Source: Succinivibrio dextrinosolvens (lineage in GTDB: Bacteria; Pseudomonadota; Gammaproteobacteria; Enterobacterales; Succinivibrionaceae). Taken from it: a DNA stretch of 64,000 bases. Of the stretch, positions 53,333-63,854 are shown one piece after another; within the stretch, counting starts at the first letter, position 1; the number at the start of each line of letters is the position of its first letter. Made by a program: the position numbers and the translations under genes. The stretch is taken from positions 44,315-108,314 of the forward strand of contig NZ_FPAH01000006.1 in the NCBI RefSeq assembly GCF_900116345.1, given 5' to 3'. The notes below the pieces were generated by a model. The model made no database searches, was not told the origin of the DNA, and worked only from the letters and a program-made list of their open reading frames with translations.

Positions 53333-55297
53333 TTATTCTGGAATGATGATGTCATCGTCGATGACATCTTCGTCCTGATCAGGTTCGATCACGTCAGGAG
53401 TAGTAAGTTTGTTCTGCTCTAAAGTGAAACGCTTACCTGCTGAATCGGTACCTTCAAATTCCTCATCATCAGATAACTGAGGGAACTCTTCCCTGTCATA
53501 AGGGAAATTAAGAATAGCATTGGTCTGAACCACACAGGCAATAGCCTTGGCAAATTCAGCTCTCCACAGAGGAATGATATTTCTCTGTACAAGATCTTTC
53601 AGGTACTCTTCAAGGTTGTGGTAGTAATCAAGCCACAGCTCATTTAAGGCATTCAGCTTGCTGCCATCCTTATCAGAGGCATTGGTTATTGAATCCAGAC
53701 GATTGTTAAACTCTTTGGTATAGGTGCTGTAGGCCTTGTGCTGTTCATAACCGCAGATATCAGCATCACGACTTGAGATACACTCACGCAGCAGGAAATA
53801 GTCTCCAAAGCCGTAAAGCTTGAATAAAGACATTATTGTCAGAGCCAGATTAGCCTGAGGATGCTCGCCCACCGCGTCATCAATGCCATCAGTGTAGAAC
53901 TGAGATGCTGCCCAGTTAGAGGCAAACTTGTTCCAAGAGTCCACCACATTCTGATACAGCTTGCTGTTCAGAGGAGATGTCCTCATATAATCATTGAAGC
54001 CCTTAATGCAGTCCTCTGAAGCAAAGAAGAACTGATCACCACCGCTGCCCTCAAAGAAGGAGCACTGTGTCTCTAGTGGTTCAGTGGTTACAGGTCTGCC
54101 GTTTGTGCCCTGGTGGAACATGTTCTCAGGCAGGATCTTAAGTCCAGTTGGTTTTCCGGCCAGATTCCAGACTCTGAGCATCATTTCTCTGTAAACAACA
54201 GGTCTTACGGCCTGAGCCTGATGAATAGAAGGAAGAGCAGAAACCAGCTGACGGTAGAAATCCTGCCAGGTCTTTAAAGCCTTCTCTACAGCATTTACAG
54301 CAGATACTGAACCTTTTACTCTTCGATACAGTACAGATGAGTACTTTAAAAGCTCCATCTCGTATCTGTTATCAATATCGTAAATCAGAGTGGTTGGATC
54401 ATCTGTGTATTTCTTTACTGAATAATAGCTGCTTGGAAATTCTCTGATGTGATTCTTTCCAACCAGAGAATAAAGAATCAAATACCATTCCTTATCGCTG
54501 GCGGTTACAGGAAGATCTAATGCTGAATAAGGACATAGTGCTACAGCTTCATTCCAGTTTTTAACATACTGCTGGAAGATTGAATTCTTGTCCTTAAAAA
54601 TCTTATAAACATAAGATAAAGGACCAACACCTTCCTTCTTATAGAATCTGTCTAAGGCAAGCTTACAGGATTTTGTAGGATTAAATTTAAAGTAGCCTGG
54701 CATTACTGCTGTAGTACAGAGATCATCAATATCATCAATCTGAACATTTCTGTACTGATCTCTTGGCCATAGCAGAGATGACAGTAAAGGGTAATTACAC
54801 TTAAAGCCGTTTCCTAAACACAGAGCAGTACATTCAGAGGCTACATTTCTGATGGTCATATCTGCGCCATGCATATTTACTTCAATAGTTGCAGGGATCT
54901 TCAGATAATCAGCGTCATCCTTGTCAAAGGATAAGGTCATCTTTGAGGAATCAGGAATGGAGAGCATCAGACTCTCATCAATCTGAATATCCATGCTGTT
55001 TCCAGAAACTTCAGCATAAGCCTCAACTTCATTATCGTCTGTCTTGATAATCACCTTGATAACAGAGTCTGAATCAAGTTTTTCTGGAAGTAAAAGAGTA
55101 AAGCGGTAGGAATTGGAAGAATCTTTAGTACAGAGAACAGCCTGTAACTGAGTGTTTCCTTCGGTATTTACAAATGCACTTATCTCGGTTTCGTTATTTG
55201 GATAGGTTAACTCTCCAGCTTCCCAGATATTAGCAGCCTGAGATACCTGGATTGTTCCAGTTAATAACAGAAAAGATAAGTAAGAAAGAAACCTCAT
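53333..55297 (-). CDS. Large exported protein of unknown function
   Basis: A 654-residue protein with a signal peptide at 1-21 (SYLSFLLLTGTIQVSQA). Residues 22-150 look beta-rich, like an adhesin or carbohydrate-binding module. The remainder is helical, with many Trp and Tyr and about ten cysteines, several of them paired (ECTALCLGNGFKC near 155-167), as expected for periplasmic disulfides. The C-terminal 25 residues are very acidic (EPDQDEDVIDDDIIIPE). No family, lipobox or membrane anchor is recognised. It is convergent with glnD (10 bp) and is probably a lineage-specific gene. Confidence 0.75.
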   Translation of the reverse strand: MRFLSYLSFLLLTGTIQVSQAANIWEAGELTYPNNETEISAFVNTEGNTQLQAVLCTKDSSNSYRFTLLLPEKLDSDSVIKVIIKTDDNEVEAYAEVSGNSMDIQIDESLMLSIPDSSKMTLSFDKDDADYLKIPATIEVNMHGADMTIRNVASECTALCLGNGFKCNYPLLSSLLWPRDQYRNVQIDDIDDLCTTAVMPGYFKFNPTKSCKLALDRFYKKEGVGPLSYVYKIFKDKNSIFQQYVKNWNEAVALCPYSALDLPVTASDKEWYLILYSLVGKNHIREFPSSYYSVKKYTDDPTTLIYDIDNRYEMELLKYSSVLYRRVKGSVSAVNAVEKALKTWQDFYRQLVSALPSIHQAQAVRPVVYREMMLRVWNLAGKPTGLKILPENMFHQGTNGRPVTTEPLETQCSFFEGSGGDQFFFASEDCIKGFNDYMRTSPLNSKLYQNVVDSWNKFASNWAASQFYTDGIDDAVGEHPQANLALTIMSLFKLYGFGDYFLLRECISSRDADICGYEQHKAYSTYTKEFNNRLDSITNASDKDGSKLNALNELWLDYYHNLEEYLKDLVQRNIIPLWRAEFAKAIACVVQTNAILNFPYDREEFPQLSDDEEFEGTDSAGKRFTLEQNKLTTPDVIEPDQDEDVIDDDIIIPE

Positions 55298-55463
55298 ATG
55301 AATATGTATTTGCGTTAATTTTCAATGTTCAGCAGAGATTATATTACTATTGAAAACGTTTATATACCTTAATCAGAAAAAAATCCCTTTTTGGTGATAG
55401 GAAACAATGAACAGCCTATGTTTAATATAAGAAAAAGTAGATTTTTCAGCAGGATAAGTTGTT

Positions 55464-55479
55464 GTATAAGTAGTTATAC
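55464..55479. repeat. Palindrome GTATAA-gtag-TTATAC
   Basis: A perfect 6-bp inverted pair around a 4-bp spacer in the AT-rich gap between the ATPase gene and the exported-protein gene. It could be an operator; no function is implied by the sequence alone. Confidence 0.4.
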
Positions 55480-55528
55480 ATGTAGTTAATTTTTTATTAA
55501 AGTATCAATCAAACCTTTAATAGTTAAC

Positions 55529-56914
55529 TCAGATCAAAAAGACATCATCTCGTCCCTGGGCTAAAGATTTAATATCATCAGTAAAACCATTGATACTGAA
55601 TATAACGTAAATTGTCTTTCTCGAAGCCTTGTGCCATTCAACAAATGTAGTTTTCTGCTCAAGTTGATACAATATATTCGATCCAACTGGCCCCTTCCAG
55701 AATTTACATTCACCAACAACCATTAAATCATCCTTCTCAGAAAGACCTACAACATCTATCTCATGAGAATTATCCCACCATCGACCAACCCGCTCTAATA
55801 TACCTGGGAATAATCCTTTTGCAGAAAGATTCCATAGCTTTTCCTGACAGATCTGTTCATAAACATAACTTACATGTCCATCTACAAAATTTTTGGAAAG
55901 AAGGTTTAAAACAACATCACTATGAGACATTTCTAAATAACTACGGTTTGGATAAATAAACTTAAACCAGAATCGTAAGAAATTATCTCGTATCTGATAC
56001 TGACCTTTTTTGCTTTTATCAGGATTCTTTTCAGTAACAGGAACTTCTCTTTCCAAAAGGTCGAGATCAATAAGCACATTTAAATAACGAGGAAGATTCG
56101 TCTGTTTCTGTTGAACCAATCCTGCTATATTGGAAATTTTATGATTTCCTTCCGCTATAACTCTTAAAATCGAAAAATAGCTACCAATATCGCTTACTTC
56201 CTTCTGTAAAAGAAAATTTGGCTCATCAAACAAAAAGCTTGAAACATTCAATAAGCTATTTTTAATAGCATTCTGTAAGTCAGAGGAATTTTGAAACATT
56301 TCAATATATTTTGGGACACCACCTGTGAGGCTATAACGTTTTACAAGTTCCTCTTCAGAATAGTTGTTGTCAAAAAACTCTTTATAATATTCAAAGTTGA
56401 TAGGACGAAGGCGAATTTGTGCAGTTCTTCTTCCGTACAGAGGAGCATCATAATTAAGAGTTTGGGACATCATCATTGAAACTAAAGAGCCACACAAAAT
56501 GACCATAACGTTTTCTTTTGATAAAAGATTATCCCATACACGTTGAAATACAGACAAAAATGCAGGATTATTCTTTCCAATATATTGAAACTCGTCAATT
56601 ACTATTACAATTCTCTGCGAATTAGAAGACGAAACTAACTTTTCAAATATCAAATCCCAACGCTCTACTACAGCTTCTCGTAAAAGTTCATCATTTAGAT
56701 AATCAGCAACCTGTCTTTTAAAAGCCTCACGATTCATCGCTTCAGACTCTTCGGTTGCTAGAAAATATATTGCGGATTTATCCTTAATAAAATGTCGTAT
56801 TAGCTCAGTCTTACCAACTCTTCTGCGACCATAAACTACAACGAAAGATGCCCCATCTCTTCTATATTCATTATCCAAAGTATCCATTTCGTTCAGTCTA
56901 TCAACGAATTTCAT
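55529..56914 (-). CDS. ATPase of the ATPase_2/DUF234 family
   Basis: A 461-residue protein of the archaeal-type ATPase family (PF01637) with a C-terminal DUF234 nuclease-like domain (PF03008). Walker A is YGRRRVGKTELIRHF (28-42). Walker B is IVIDEFQYIG near 104. A winged-helix part (KISNIAGLVQQKQTNLPRYL) precedes the C-terminal domain, which has EIDVVGLSEKDDLMVVGECKFW, a D...E-x-K pattern of restriction-like folds. These genes are widespread in archaea and gut bacteria, often on mobile DNA; their function is unknown. It is preceded by 15-bp repeats. Confidence 0.85.
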   Translation of the reverse strand: MKFVDRLNEMDTLDNEYRRDGASFVVVYGRRRVGKTELIRHFIKDKSAIYFLATEESEAMNREAFKRQVADYLNDELLREAVVERWDLIFEKLVSSSNSQRIVIVIDEFQYIGKNNPAFLSVFQRVWDNLLSKENVMVILCGSLVSMMMSQTLNYDAPLYGRRTAQIRLRPINFEYYKEFFDNNYSEEELVKRYSLTGGVPKYIEMFQNSSDLQNAIKNSLLNVSSFLFDEPNFLLQKEVSDIGSYFSILRVIAEGNHKISNIAGLVQQKQTNLPRYLNVLIDLDLLEREVPVTEKNPDKSKKGQYQIRDNFLRFWFKFIYPNRSYLEMSHSDVVLNLLSKNFVDGHVSYVYEQICQEKLWNLSAKGLFPGILERVGRWWDNSHEIDVVGLSEKDDLMVVGECKFWKGPVGSNILYQLEQKTTFVEWHKASRKTIYVIFSINGFTDDIKSLAQGRDDVFLI

Positions 56915-56944
56915 AGAGCACCTCTTAAATAATATATCTATAAT

Positions 56945-57004
56945 TATTATATTTTAGAATATAATATTTTCAAGTATAATATTTCAAAATATAATATTAA
57001 ATCA
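56945..57004. repeat. Four tandem 15-bp AT-rich repeats upstream of the ATPase gene
   Basis: Units begin at 56945, 56960, 56975 and 56990, each starting TATAATATT or one mismatch from it (first unit TATTATATTTTAGAA, second TATAATATTTTCAAG). The spacing is exactly 15 bp. The array ends 31 bp upstream of the ATPase start codon and reads like an iteron or multi-site operator. Each unit also contains a -10-like TATAAT. Confidence 0.75.
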
Positions 57005-57041
57005 AATAAACTAAAGGCCCAGGATTTTACCCCTGAGCCTT
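57003..57041 (-). terminator. Terminator of the nqr operon
   Basis: On the minus strand AAGGCTCAGG and CCTGGGCCTT form a 10-bp stem (one G-U) with an 8-nt loop, followed by TAGTTTATTT. It lies 32 bp after the nqrF stop codon. Confidence 0.8.
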
Positions 57042-57072
57042 GTTTCAAATTGCTTTAAAGCAACTGTGATTA

Positions 57073-58299
57073 TTAACCACCGAAGTTATCGAATAGGATA
57101 TTCTCGTCTTCAACACCCAGTGAATGTAACATATCAACAGCTGACTTAGACATCATTGGAGGTCCGCACATGTAGTACTCACAATCCTCAGGATTCTTGT
57201 GATCACGTAAGTACTGCTCATACAGAACGTTAGCAATAAAGCCTGTTAAACCAGTCCAGTGATCTTCTGGCTGAGGATCAGACAGAGCTAAATGCCATGT
57301 GAAGTTTGGATGTTCCTTAGCTAACTGATCAAACTCGTCAGCATAGAAAACTTCGTTCAATGAACGTGCACCATACCAGAATGACATCTTGCGCTTTGAA
57401 TTCAATCTCTTTAACTGATCGAAAATGTGTGAACGCATAGGAGCCATACCAGCACCACCACCGATGAATACCATTTCATTGTCGGTATCGCGAGCGAAGA
57501 ACTCACCGAATGGACCAGAAATAGTAACCTTATCACCAGGCTTCAAGCTCCAGATGTATGAAGACATGATTCCTGGAGGAGCTGATGGATTGCCAAATGG
57601 AGGTGTAGCAATACGAACATTCAGCATAATCAGACCTTTCTCACCTGGGTAGTTAGCCATTGAGTAAGCTCTGATGGTTGGATGATCAACCTTTGAAACC
57701 AGCTTATCAAAACCGAAGTGCTTGAAAGCACCGATGAACTGAGGCTCAATATCGAAATCTGCATACTTAACAGTATGAGCAGGAGCTTCGATCTGAATAT
57801 AACCACCAGCACGGAATGGAACTTCCTCACCCTCTGGAATACGTAAGCGCAGCTCTTTAATGAAGGTAGCAACGTTGTGGTTAGAAATAACCTCACATTC
57901 CCACTTCTTAACACCGAATACCTCAGGAGGTAACTCAATCTTACAGTCATTCTTAACTGTAACCTGACATGCTAAACGCCAGCCTTCCTTAATCTCTCTC
58001 TTTGAGAAGTGAGAGTACTCGATAGGCAGAACGTTACCACCACCTTCAGTAACCTTAACTTTACACTGACCGCAAGCACCACGACCACCACAAGCAGAAG
58101 AAACGAAAATGCCCTTCTCAGATAGATCGTTTAGAAGCTTGCCGCCTGCAGGACACTTCATGTCCAGCTTTGGATCGTCATTAACACCAATGGTGATGTC
58201 ACCTGACTGAACCAGGAACTTTCTTGCTACAAGAATCAATGCTACCAGAACAACAACGATAGCAACGAACATTGCAACACCAGATACGATTGTAAACAT
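57073..58299 (-). CDS. nqrF: Na+-translocating NADH:quinone reductase subunit F
   Basis: NqrF is the NADH-oxidising entry subunit of Na+-NQR. One N-terminal membrane helix (about 4-28) anchors it. The 2Fe-2S ferredoxin-like domain has Cys70, Cys76, Cys79 and Cys111 ([14 protein letters not shown] ... LACQ). The FAD domain has RAYSMANYP near 214 and the NADH domain [12 protein letters not shown] near 280. The C-terminus DNFGG is the usual NqrF end. It is the last gene of the operon; nqrM and apbE, which often follow, are absent. Confidence 0.97.
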   Translation of the reverse strand: MFTIVSGVAMFVAIVVVLVALILVARKFLVQSGDITIGVNDDPKLDMKCPAGGKLLNDLSEKGIFVSSACGGRGACGQCKVKVTEGGGNVLPIEYSHFSKREIKEGWRLACQVTVKNDCKIELPPEVFGVKKWECEVISNHNVATFIKELRLRIPEGEEVPFRAGGYIQIEAPAHTVKYADFDIEPQFIGAFKHFGFDKLVSKVDHPTIRAYSMANYPGEKGLIMLNVRIATPPFGNPSAPPGIMSSYIWSLKPGDKVTISGPFGEFFARDTDNEMVFIGGGAGMAPMRSHIFDQLKRLNSKRKMSFWYGARSLNEVFYADEFDQLAKEHPNFTWHLALSDPQPEDHWTGLTGFIANVLYEQYLRDHKNPEDCEYYMCGPPMMSKSAVDMLHSLGVEDENILFDNFGG

Positions 58300-58308
58300 G
58301 AATCCCCC

Positions 58309-58908
58309 TTATAACTGAATACCAGAGAAGGACATGAAGGCAACAGCCATCAGACCTGCTGTGATAAAGGTTAGAGGTAAACCACGCAGACCGCCTGGAG
58401 CATTAGCATACTTAAGCTTCTCGTTAATAGCAGCTAAGATGATAATAGCAAGAGCCCATGAGGAACCAGAACCTAAAGCGTATACAACTGATTCGGTGAA
58501 GGTATATTCACGCTGTACCATGAATGATACACCAGCGAAGATAACGCAGTTTACGGTAATCAGAGGCAGGAAGATACCCAGAGCAGCGTACAGTGAAGGT
58601 ACGTATTTATCCAGGAAGATTTCCAGAATCTGAACTAAGGCTGCGATAACACCGATGTAGGTAATGAAGCTTAGGAATGAAAGATCAAGACCTACTACAA
58701 GTGCATCTGGCTTCAGGATGTAAGTATTGATTAAGTTATTAACAGGAACTGCTAACAGCTGAACCATAATAACGGCTGCACCTAAACCTGCAGAAGTGGT
58801 AACTTTCTTGGAAACTGCCAAGAAGGTACACATACCCAGGAAGAAGGCAAGAGCCATGTTTTCAACGAAAACACTCTTAATAAAGAGGGATAGATAATGT
58901 TCTAACAT
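58309..58908 (-). CDS. nqrE: Na+-NQR subunit E
   Basis: NqrE is an integral membrane subunit with six helices that, with NqrD, holds an intramembrane iron-sulfur centre and part of the Na+ path. The 199 residues begin [35 protein letters not shown], which is conserved in the family. Two inverted half-repeats each with a cysteine (GMCTFL and NCVIF) fit the shared Fe site. It lies 2 bp upstream of nqrD's stop in the operon. Confidence 0.96.
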   Translation of the reverse strand: MLEHYLSLFIKSVFVENMALAFFLGMCTFLAVSKKVTTSAGLGAAVIMVQLLAVPVNNLINTYILKPDALVVGLDLSFLSFITYIGVIAALVQILEIFLDKYVPSLYAALGIFLPLITVNCVIFAGVSFMVQREYTFTESVVYALGSGSSWALAIIILAAINEKLKYANAPGGLRGLPLTFITAGLMAVAFMSFSGIQL

Positions 58909-58910
58909 TA

Positions 58911-59567
58911 TTAGTAATCCTCCCTGTGAGTATCGTACTCAAGAGGTTCCTGAAGATCTTTACGGAATGACTTAACACCCCAGATTAGAAGACCTAATAG
59001 GAAGAATGAGCATGGTGGCATTACTAACAGTCCGCATGGAACATACCAGCCTCCGTTGTTAACGGACTCTAATACGGTCATACCAAACCAAGTGCCAGCA
59101 CCGAATAATTCACGGATAGTTGCAACAACGCATAGAACCAGCATATAGCCTAAACCATTTCCAAGACCATCTAATAGTGATGGAAGAGGAGCTGACTTAA
59201 GAGCGAAACCTTCGGTTCTACCCATAACGATACAGTTGGTAATAATCAGACCAACATACACTGATAGCTGCTTTGACAGATCGTAAGCGAAAGCTTTCAG
59301 AATCTGGTCAACCAGAATAACCAGTGATGCGATAACTGTCATCTGAGCAATAATACGTACTGAGTTAGGGATGTAATTGCGTACGATTGAAATAGCAAGG
59401 TTTGCTAATGAACATACAGCAGTTACAGATAAACCCATAACAAAAGCAGTCTTCATGCTAGAGGTAACAGCTAGAGAAGAACAGATACCTAAGATCTGAA
59501 TCATTACAGGGTTATTTGCAATGATTGGAGTTAGGAATATCTCCTTTAGACTTGGACCCTTACTCAT
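58911..59567 (-). CDS. nqrD: Na+-NQR subunit D
   Basis: NqrD is the partner of NqrE, also with six helices. The 218 residues include [21 protein letters not shown] and [19 protein letters not shown], the two half-repeats with the iron-binding cysteines. It overlaps the end of nqrC by 8 bp and is followed by nqrE after 2 bp, so translation is coupled. Confidence 0.96.
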   Translation of the reverse strand: MSKGPSLKEIFLTPIIANNPVMIQILGICSSLAVTSSMKTAFVMGLSVTAVCSLANLAISIVRNYIPNSVRIIAQMTVIASLVILVDQILKAFAYDLSKQLSVYVGLIITNCIVMGRTEGFALKSAPLPSLLDGLGNGLGYMLVLCVVATIRELFGAGTWFGMTVLESVNNGGWYVPCGLLVMPPCSFFLLGLLIWGVKSFRKDLQEPLEYDTHREDY

Positions 59568-60351
59568 TTACAATGATCTCCCCTTTGCTTAGTTTCTCTA
59601 AGAATGGTTTGTAAGCGTCACCCAACCAGAAAGCAGCAGTCTTATCTACGCCAACTGAAGTTAAGGTTGCGCCTGACAGAGCATCAATTTCATGATTCTT
59701 ATCAGCAGCATTCTTAACAATATGGAACTTGTACTCGCCGTTCTCATTGGTTAACTTCTTATCAACCCATTGTGCCTGCCAGCGTGGGTTATCAATCTCA
59801 CCACCTAAACCTGGAGTCTCACCGTGTGAGTAGAAGGTAACACCTAGGATGGTGTTAGCATCAACAGGAGATAGTGCAACATAACCATATACGGTAGACC
59901 ATAGAGCCTGACCATAGAAAGGAAGAATTACACGGGCAACCTTGCCGTTTTCATCCTTTGCGAAGTAAACAGGCATGTACTTAGCACGGCTTAAGATACC
60001 TGCAACATCACGGTCCTTAGGAATCTTAACTGATGAAGCTGGCTTCTTTGCTAATGAAGCGAAGTTGTAGCCCTCGATCTGAGAAGCAGGAACAACGTCA
60101 TCTGCAAGAGAACCGGTTTCAACATCAATCAGATGTGATTCGATATGCTCTTTGAAGGTTTTGGCAACTGAGCCTTTAACCTCAAAGCCAGAAACCTTCA
60201 GGATATTAACCTGACGGTCATTTGCTACAGCTGCAGCCTTGAACGGATCTAGTGCAACAACAGCAGATGAAACCAGCACTGAGCATACCAAGCAGAAGGT
60301 AACAATGATAACAAAGGTACCTAATACTGAGTCTTTATTAAGCTTTGACAC
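59560..60351 (-). CDS. nqrC: Na+-NQR subunit C
   Basis: NqrC carries a covalently bound FMN on the periplasmic side and passes electrons towards NqrB. One N-terminal membrane helix (about 9-32) precedes the soluble domain. The flavinylation motif is SGATLTS at 226-232, with Thr229 as the expected FMN site. [10 protein letters not shown] near 177 is also conserved. The start is GTG 60351, inside the end of nqrB (14-bp overlap). The flavin transferase ApbE needed for this is not in the window. Confidence 0.96.
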   Translation of the reverse strand: MSKLNKDSVLGTFVIIVTFCLVCSVLVSSAVVALDPFKAAAVANDRQVNILKVSGFEVKGSVAKTFKEHIESHLIDVETGSLADDVVPASQIEGYNFASLAKKPASSVKIPKDRDVAGILSRAKYMPVYFAKDENGKVARVILPFYGQALWSTVYGYVALSPVDANTILGVTFYSHGETPGLGGEIDNPRWQAQWVDKKLTNENGEYKFHIVKNAADKNHEIDALSGATLTSVGVDKTAAFWLGDAYKPFLEKLSKGEIIVNE

Positions 60352-61588
60352 GGGCAGCTCTCCTCTTAATATCGCGTGAAGTTGCTAGGTAGTCAAACAG
60401 AGGTGCCCAGCAGTTTGCGAACAGAATAGCAAGCATCATACCTTCTGGATAAGCTGGATTTACGGTACGGATTAGGATAACCATTACACCAATCAGTACA
60501 CCAAATGCCCACTTACCTTTGTTGGTGAATGAACTTGATACAGGATCGGTTGCCATAAATACAGTACCAAAGGCAAAACCACCTAAAACAGCGTGCCATG
60601 CGAATGGCATTGAGAACATGTTATTGGTTACTGAACCAATTGAGTTGAACAATGTAGCTGTCAGGAATGCGCCGATTAGGATACCAGCCATAATGCGGAA
60701 TGAAGCAACACCGGTTGCAAGGATGATAGCAGCACCAACAAGAATCATTAGTGTTGAACCTTCACCGATTGAACCTGGGATATTACCTAGGAATGCGTCC
60801 ATCCAGTTGATTGCATTACCAGCTGCGTCAACTAATGCCTTTTCACCGCCTGAAGCCCACTGAGCTAGAGGAGTAGCACCTGAGAAGCCATCTACTGGAA
60901 TCCAGCAGTTGGTACCAGAAATTGAAGCAGGATATGCGAAGAATAGGAAAGCACGACCGCATAGAGCAGGGTTTACGAAGTTTCTACCAGTACCACCGAA
61001 TACTTCTTTACCGATTAGAACACCGAAAGAAATACCTAAAGCAGCCTGCCATAATGGCATGGTTGGTGGAACAACCAGAGCGAACACGATAGAAGTTACG
61101 AAGAAACCTTCGTTAATTTCATGGTGACGAACCAGGCAGAATAGAACTTCCCAGAAACCGCCTACAGCGAATACAACGATGTAAATTGGAAGGAAGTAAA
61201 CCGCACCAATTACCATCTTTGAATACAGACCGGCATCAGCACCTAGAGAAGCACCGAATAACTGTGCGATAGCATAGTGCCAGTCACCGCTGAACAGGCT
61301 GTAGCTCTGTGAAACGATATCCATAGCATTTGGCAGTGAGGCAATAGCGGTTACTGTCTGATTACCAATGTTATAGAAACCCCAGAACATAGCAGGGAAA
61401 ACTGCGAACCAAACGATAATCATGATACGCTTGAATTCAGCGAAATCACGAACGTGGGTTCTGCCAGTTGTTACACGGCCTGAACTGTATAAGAAAGTGA
61501 AAGTACCCTCATATAAAGGATAGAACCATGATAATAGTCCACCTTTAGTAAATAGAAGGGAGAATTTCTTTAATGCATCTAATAACAC
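60338..61588 (-). CDS. nqrB: Na+-NQR subunit B
   Basis: NqrB is the main Na+-pumping membrane subunit, with ten helices; it binds riboflavin and a covalent FMN. The flavinylation motif GFSGATPLA gives SGAT at 236-239. [20 protein letters not shown] and the C-terminal [23 protein letters not shown] are conserved. The 416 residues match Vibrio NqrB. The start codon is GTG 61588, 3 bp after nqrA. Confidence 0.96.
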   Translation of the reverse strand: MLLDALKKFSLLFTKGGLLSWFYPLYEGTFTFLYSSGRVTTGRTHVRDFAEFKRIMIIVWFAVFPAMFWGFYNIGNQTVTAIASLPNAMDIVSQSYSLFSGDWHYAIAQLFGASLGADAGLYSKMVIGAVYFLPIYIVVFAVGGFWEVLFCLVRHHEINEGFFVTSIVFALVVPPTMPLWQAALGISFGVLIGKEVFGGTGRNFVNPALCGRAFLFFAYPASISGTNCWIPVDGFSGATPLAQWASGGEKALVDAAGNAINWMDAFLGNIPGSIGEGSTLMILVGAAIILATGVASFRIMAGILIGAFLTATLFNSIGSVTNNMFSMPFAWHAVLGGFAFGTVFMATDPVSSSFTNKGKWAFGVLIGVMVILIRTVNPAYPEGMMLAILFANCWAPLFDYLATSRDIKRRAARVKA

Positions 61589-61591
61589 TTA

Positions 61592-62950
61592 TTAACCCTC
61601 CACTTCGATCTTGGTTAAGCTTCTGCGAAGCATTGGACCGAAGTCATTTTTGCCTGGGCAAACATAAGTAGCCAATGCAATATCTTCTTCAGAAAATTCA
61701 AGAATACCTAAAAGCTTAGCCTGGTCGGTATCGTTCATATCGATAGCTCTACATAACATAATAGCTTCTACATCATATGGAGCAAGAACCTTCTCGTAAC
61801 AGCCGATAGGTAGGATTGAACGAGGGCCGCCATTTAAAGCGGTATTGAAAATGTAAGAACTTGGTTTGATAAAGTTTGCAAGGAAAGCGCGGGTTGCTGA
61901 GTGACGACGTGCACCTAGACCCATCCAGTTTGCAAGGAAGAACTCGTTGTTCTTGCCTTCTTCCAGAAGAGCGATTCCCTGGTGATATCTACCCATGTAT
62001 GCATATGGACCAACTGCGATGTTACCCCATAGAACAGTTCCAGAAATTACGCGAACGCCTGAAGCTGATGGTAGGATTTCATCTGCAACTAATTCAGCAG
62101 TTGATGCACCCATCAGGGTCTTTACTAAACGAGGATTCTTAGCCTGAGGACCAGCAATTGAAATAACGCGAGCGTTATACAGTTCACCTTCAACAAACAG
62201 GTGACCGATTGCGATCACATCCTGATAGCCGATATGCCATACAGTCTTGGTTTCTGAAACAGGATCAAGGTTGTGGATGTGAACACCAGCTAAACCTGCT
62301 GGATGCTGACCTACGAAGGTTTCCTCTTGTACATTTGGAAGGTTTACAGAAGGAAGCTCATAAGCGCCCTTACATACGTATACCTTGAAATCGCCTATGC
62401 GGCTTAATACCTTAAGACCATCAGCGAAAGCCTGAGCTTCTGCATCGATGATTACTTTAGGATCAGCAGCAAGAGGATTGGTATCCATAGCTGTGACGAA
62501 AATAGAATGAGGTAATGAGCCGATTACAGGTACCTTGTCAAAAGGACGAGTACGGAATGCTGTCCACATACCAGACTCAACAAGCTCATCAACAACTTCT
62601 TTTGAGGACAGGCCTAACAGATTGTCAGAGGAAGTTTTCTTAAACTCAACACTCTCACCGTTAGGATCTACTTCAATTACTAAAGACTGGAAAGCGCGAC
62701 GCTCGCCTCTGTTAACAGCTACAACTGTACCTGCTGCAGGAGCGGTGAAACGGGTTCCAGGATTTTTCTTATCTTCAAAGAGAACCTGACCTTTCTTGAC
62801 TTTCTGACCAGCTTCAACAGCCATTGATGGACGAAGACCAATGTAATCAGTGCCGATTAAAGCAACATGCTTTACCTGTGGTCCCTCATTCACCGACTGT
62901 TCAGGCTTGCCGCCAATAGGCAGATCCAATCCTTTTTTGATGTTAATCAT
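61592..62950 (-). CDS. nqrA: Na+-NQR subunit A
   Basis: NqrA is the peripheral cytoplasmic subunit associated with quinone binding; it needs no cofactor. I start at ATG 62950, giving MINIKKGLDLPIGG, the conserved NqrA N-terminus; an upstream in-frame TTG (62962) would add four residues. KVKKGQVLFEDKKNPG and GTVVAVNRGERRAFQSLVIE are typical. The 452 residues match Vibrio NqrA (446). It is the first gene of nqrABCDEF, which drives respiration-linked sodium export. Confidence 0.96.
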   Translation of the reverse strand: MINIKKGLDLPIGGKPEQSVNEGPQVKHVALIGTDYIGLRPSMAVEAGQKVKKGQVLFEDKKNPGTRFTAPAAGTVVAVNRGERRAFQSLVIEVDPNGESVEFKKTSSDNLLGLSSKEVVDELVESGMWTAFRTRPFDKVPVIGSLPHSIFVTAMDTNPLAADPKVIIDAEAQAFADGLKVLSRIGDFKVYVCKGAYELPSVNLPNVQEETFVGQHPAGLAGVHIHNLDPVSETKTVWHIGYQDVIAIGHLFVEGELYNARVISIAGPQAKNPRLVKTLMGASTAELVADEILPSASGVRVISGTVLWGNIAVGPYAYMGRYHQGIALLEEGKNNEFFLANWMGLGARRHSATRAFLANFIKPSSYIFNTALNGGPRSILPIGCYEKVLAPYDVEAIMLCRAIDMNDTDQAKLLGILEFSEEDIALATYVCPGKNDFGPMLRRSLTKIEVEG

Positions 62951-63536
62951 AGACGGTTCCAATAAATTTAATTAAGGAGACTTATCCTAGTTACCTACAT
63001 GCCGATGACATAAAAAAACATGATCTTTTTTTATTAAAAAAAATCACATTTTCTATGCAGACAAGTGTTCGCAATGATTTTAGCATTTATGGGACGTGTT
63101 TTCCATTTTAGATACTAATTAAATAACTTTTAATCTTAAATGTTAGATTTAGGTCTAAAAGTGAAAACAATTTTCCTTTCAAAAAACTAAATAAGAATGC
63201 TCTCTTTAATTCTCCATTGACTTTTTTGCATTTTGACCTCGGTAATAAAAAAAAAGAGATTTACCTCACCAAAACAGTACAGAAAAATAGAAAAAAAGAG
63301 AATTTCGACTGTATTAATATTGTGTGATTCTCAGTAGAGTTTTGCTGCAGCACAGATCTGGTCAAATATTTACCACATGGTGGAGCTGTTAGCTGTAATT
63401 ATTTATTCAGGCAGGGATCACATAATTTACAATACCTTTAATATTTGTAGTGCAATTTTGTTTAAACGATTTATACTTAAACTGTGCACATTATTTTATA
63501 CAGCTGAATAATATTCAATTTACCCGGGGAGTATAA
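62951..63536. other. Intergenic region upstream of nqrA
   Basis: A 586-bp AT-rich stretch between divergent genes. The nqr promoter must lie in the left part, but no confident -35/-10 pair was found. Long A/T runs (63006-63050) and TATACT near 63470 are present. No ORF, RNA gene or clear repeat was recognised. Confidence 0.4.
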
Positions 63537-63719
63537 ATGACAAACATGGATGCCTACAGGGCCTTTTTAGCAGAAGTAAAAAAGAACACAGGAATAGCTG
63601 CTTTCGAGCCTGATGAGGAAGGGCTGGTATCACTCAATGTGGATGAGAAATACAATATCAATCTGCAGCTGATTGAGGATACCTATATAGTGACAGCTCG
63701 GATGTCAATCATTTTGTAA
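63537..63719 (+). pseudogene. Short, possibly truncated gene (weak resemblance to secretion-chaperone N-termini)
   Basis: A 60-codon frame with a good GGGGAG ribosome-binding site. The sequence MTNMDAYRAFLAEVKKNTGI...GLVSLNVDEKYNINLQLIED faintly recalls the N-terminal half of CesT-type type III secretion chaperones, which are usually about 130-150 residues. The frame stops early, and another frame goes on a few codons (VNHFVKLFD). Either a truncated remnant or a genuine small protein. The family hint is weak. Confidence 0.35.
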
Positions 63720-63772
63720 AACTTTTTGACTAGCGCTGTCCCTTGCCGAACTTTAATCATAACTTATTGTTT

Positions 63773-63800
63773 AATCAGGCATTGTTTGTCTGATTTTTAT
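63773..63800 (+). terminator. Weak terminator after the short gene
   Basis: ATCAG and CTGAT with an 11-nt loop, followed by TTTTATT. A 5-bp stem only. Confidence 0.45.
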
Positions 63801-63854
63801 TCATTTCCAGACAATAAAAATATATTGGAAGCTAATCCAATTATATCTTCGGTT

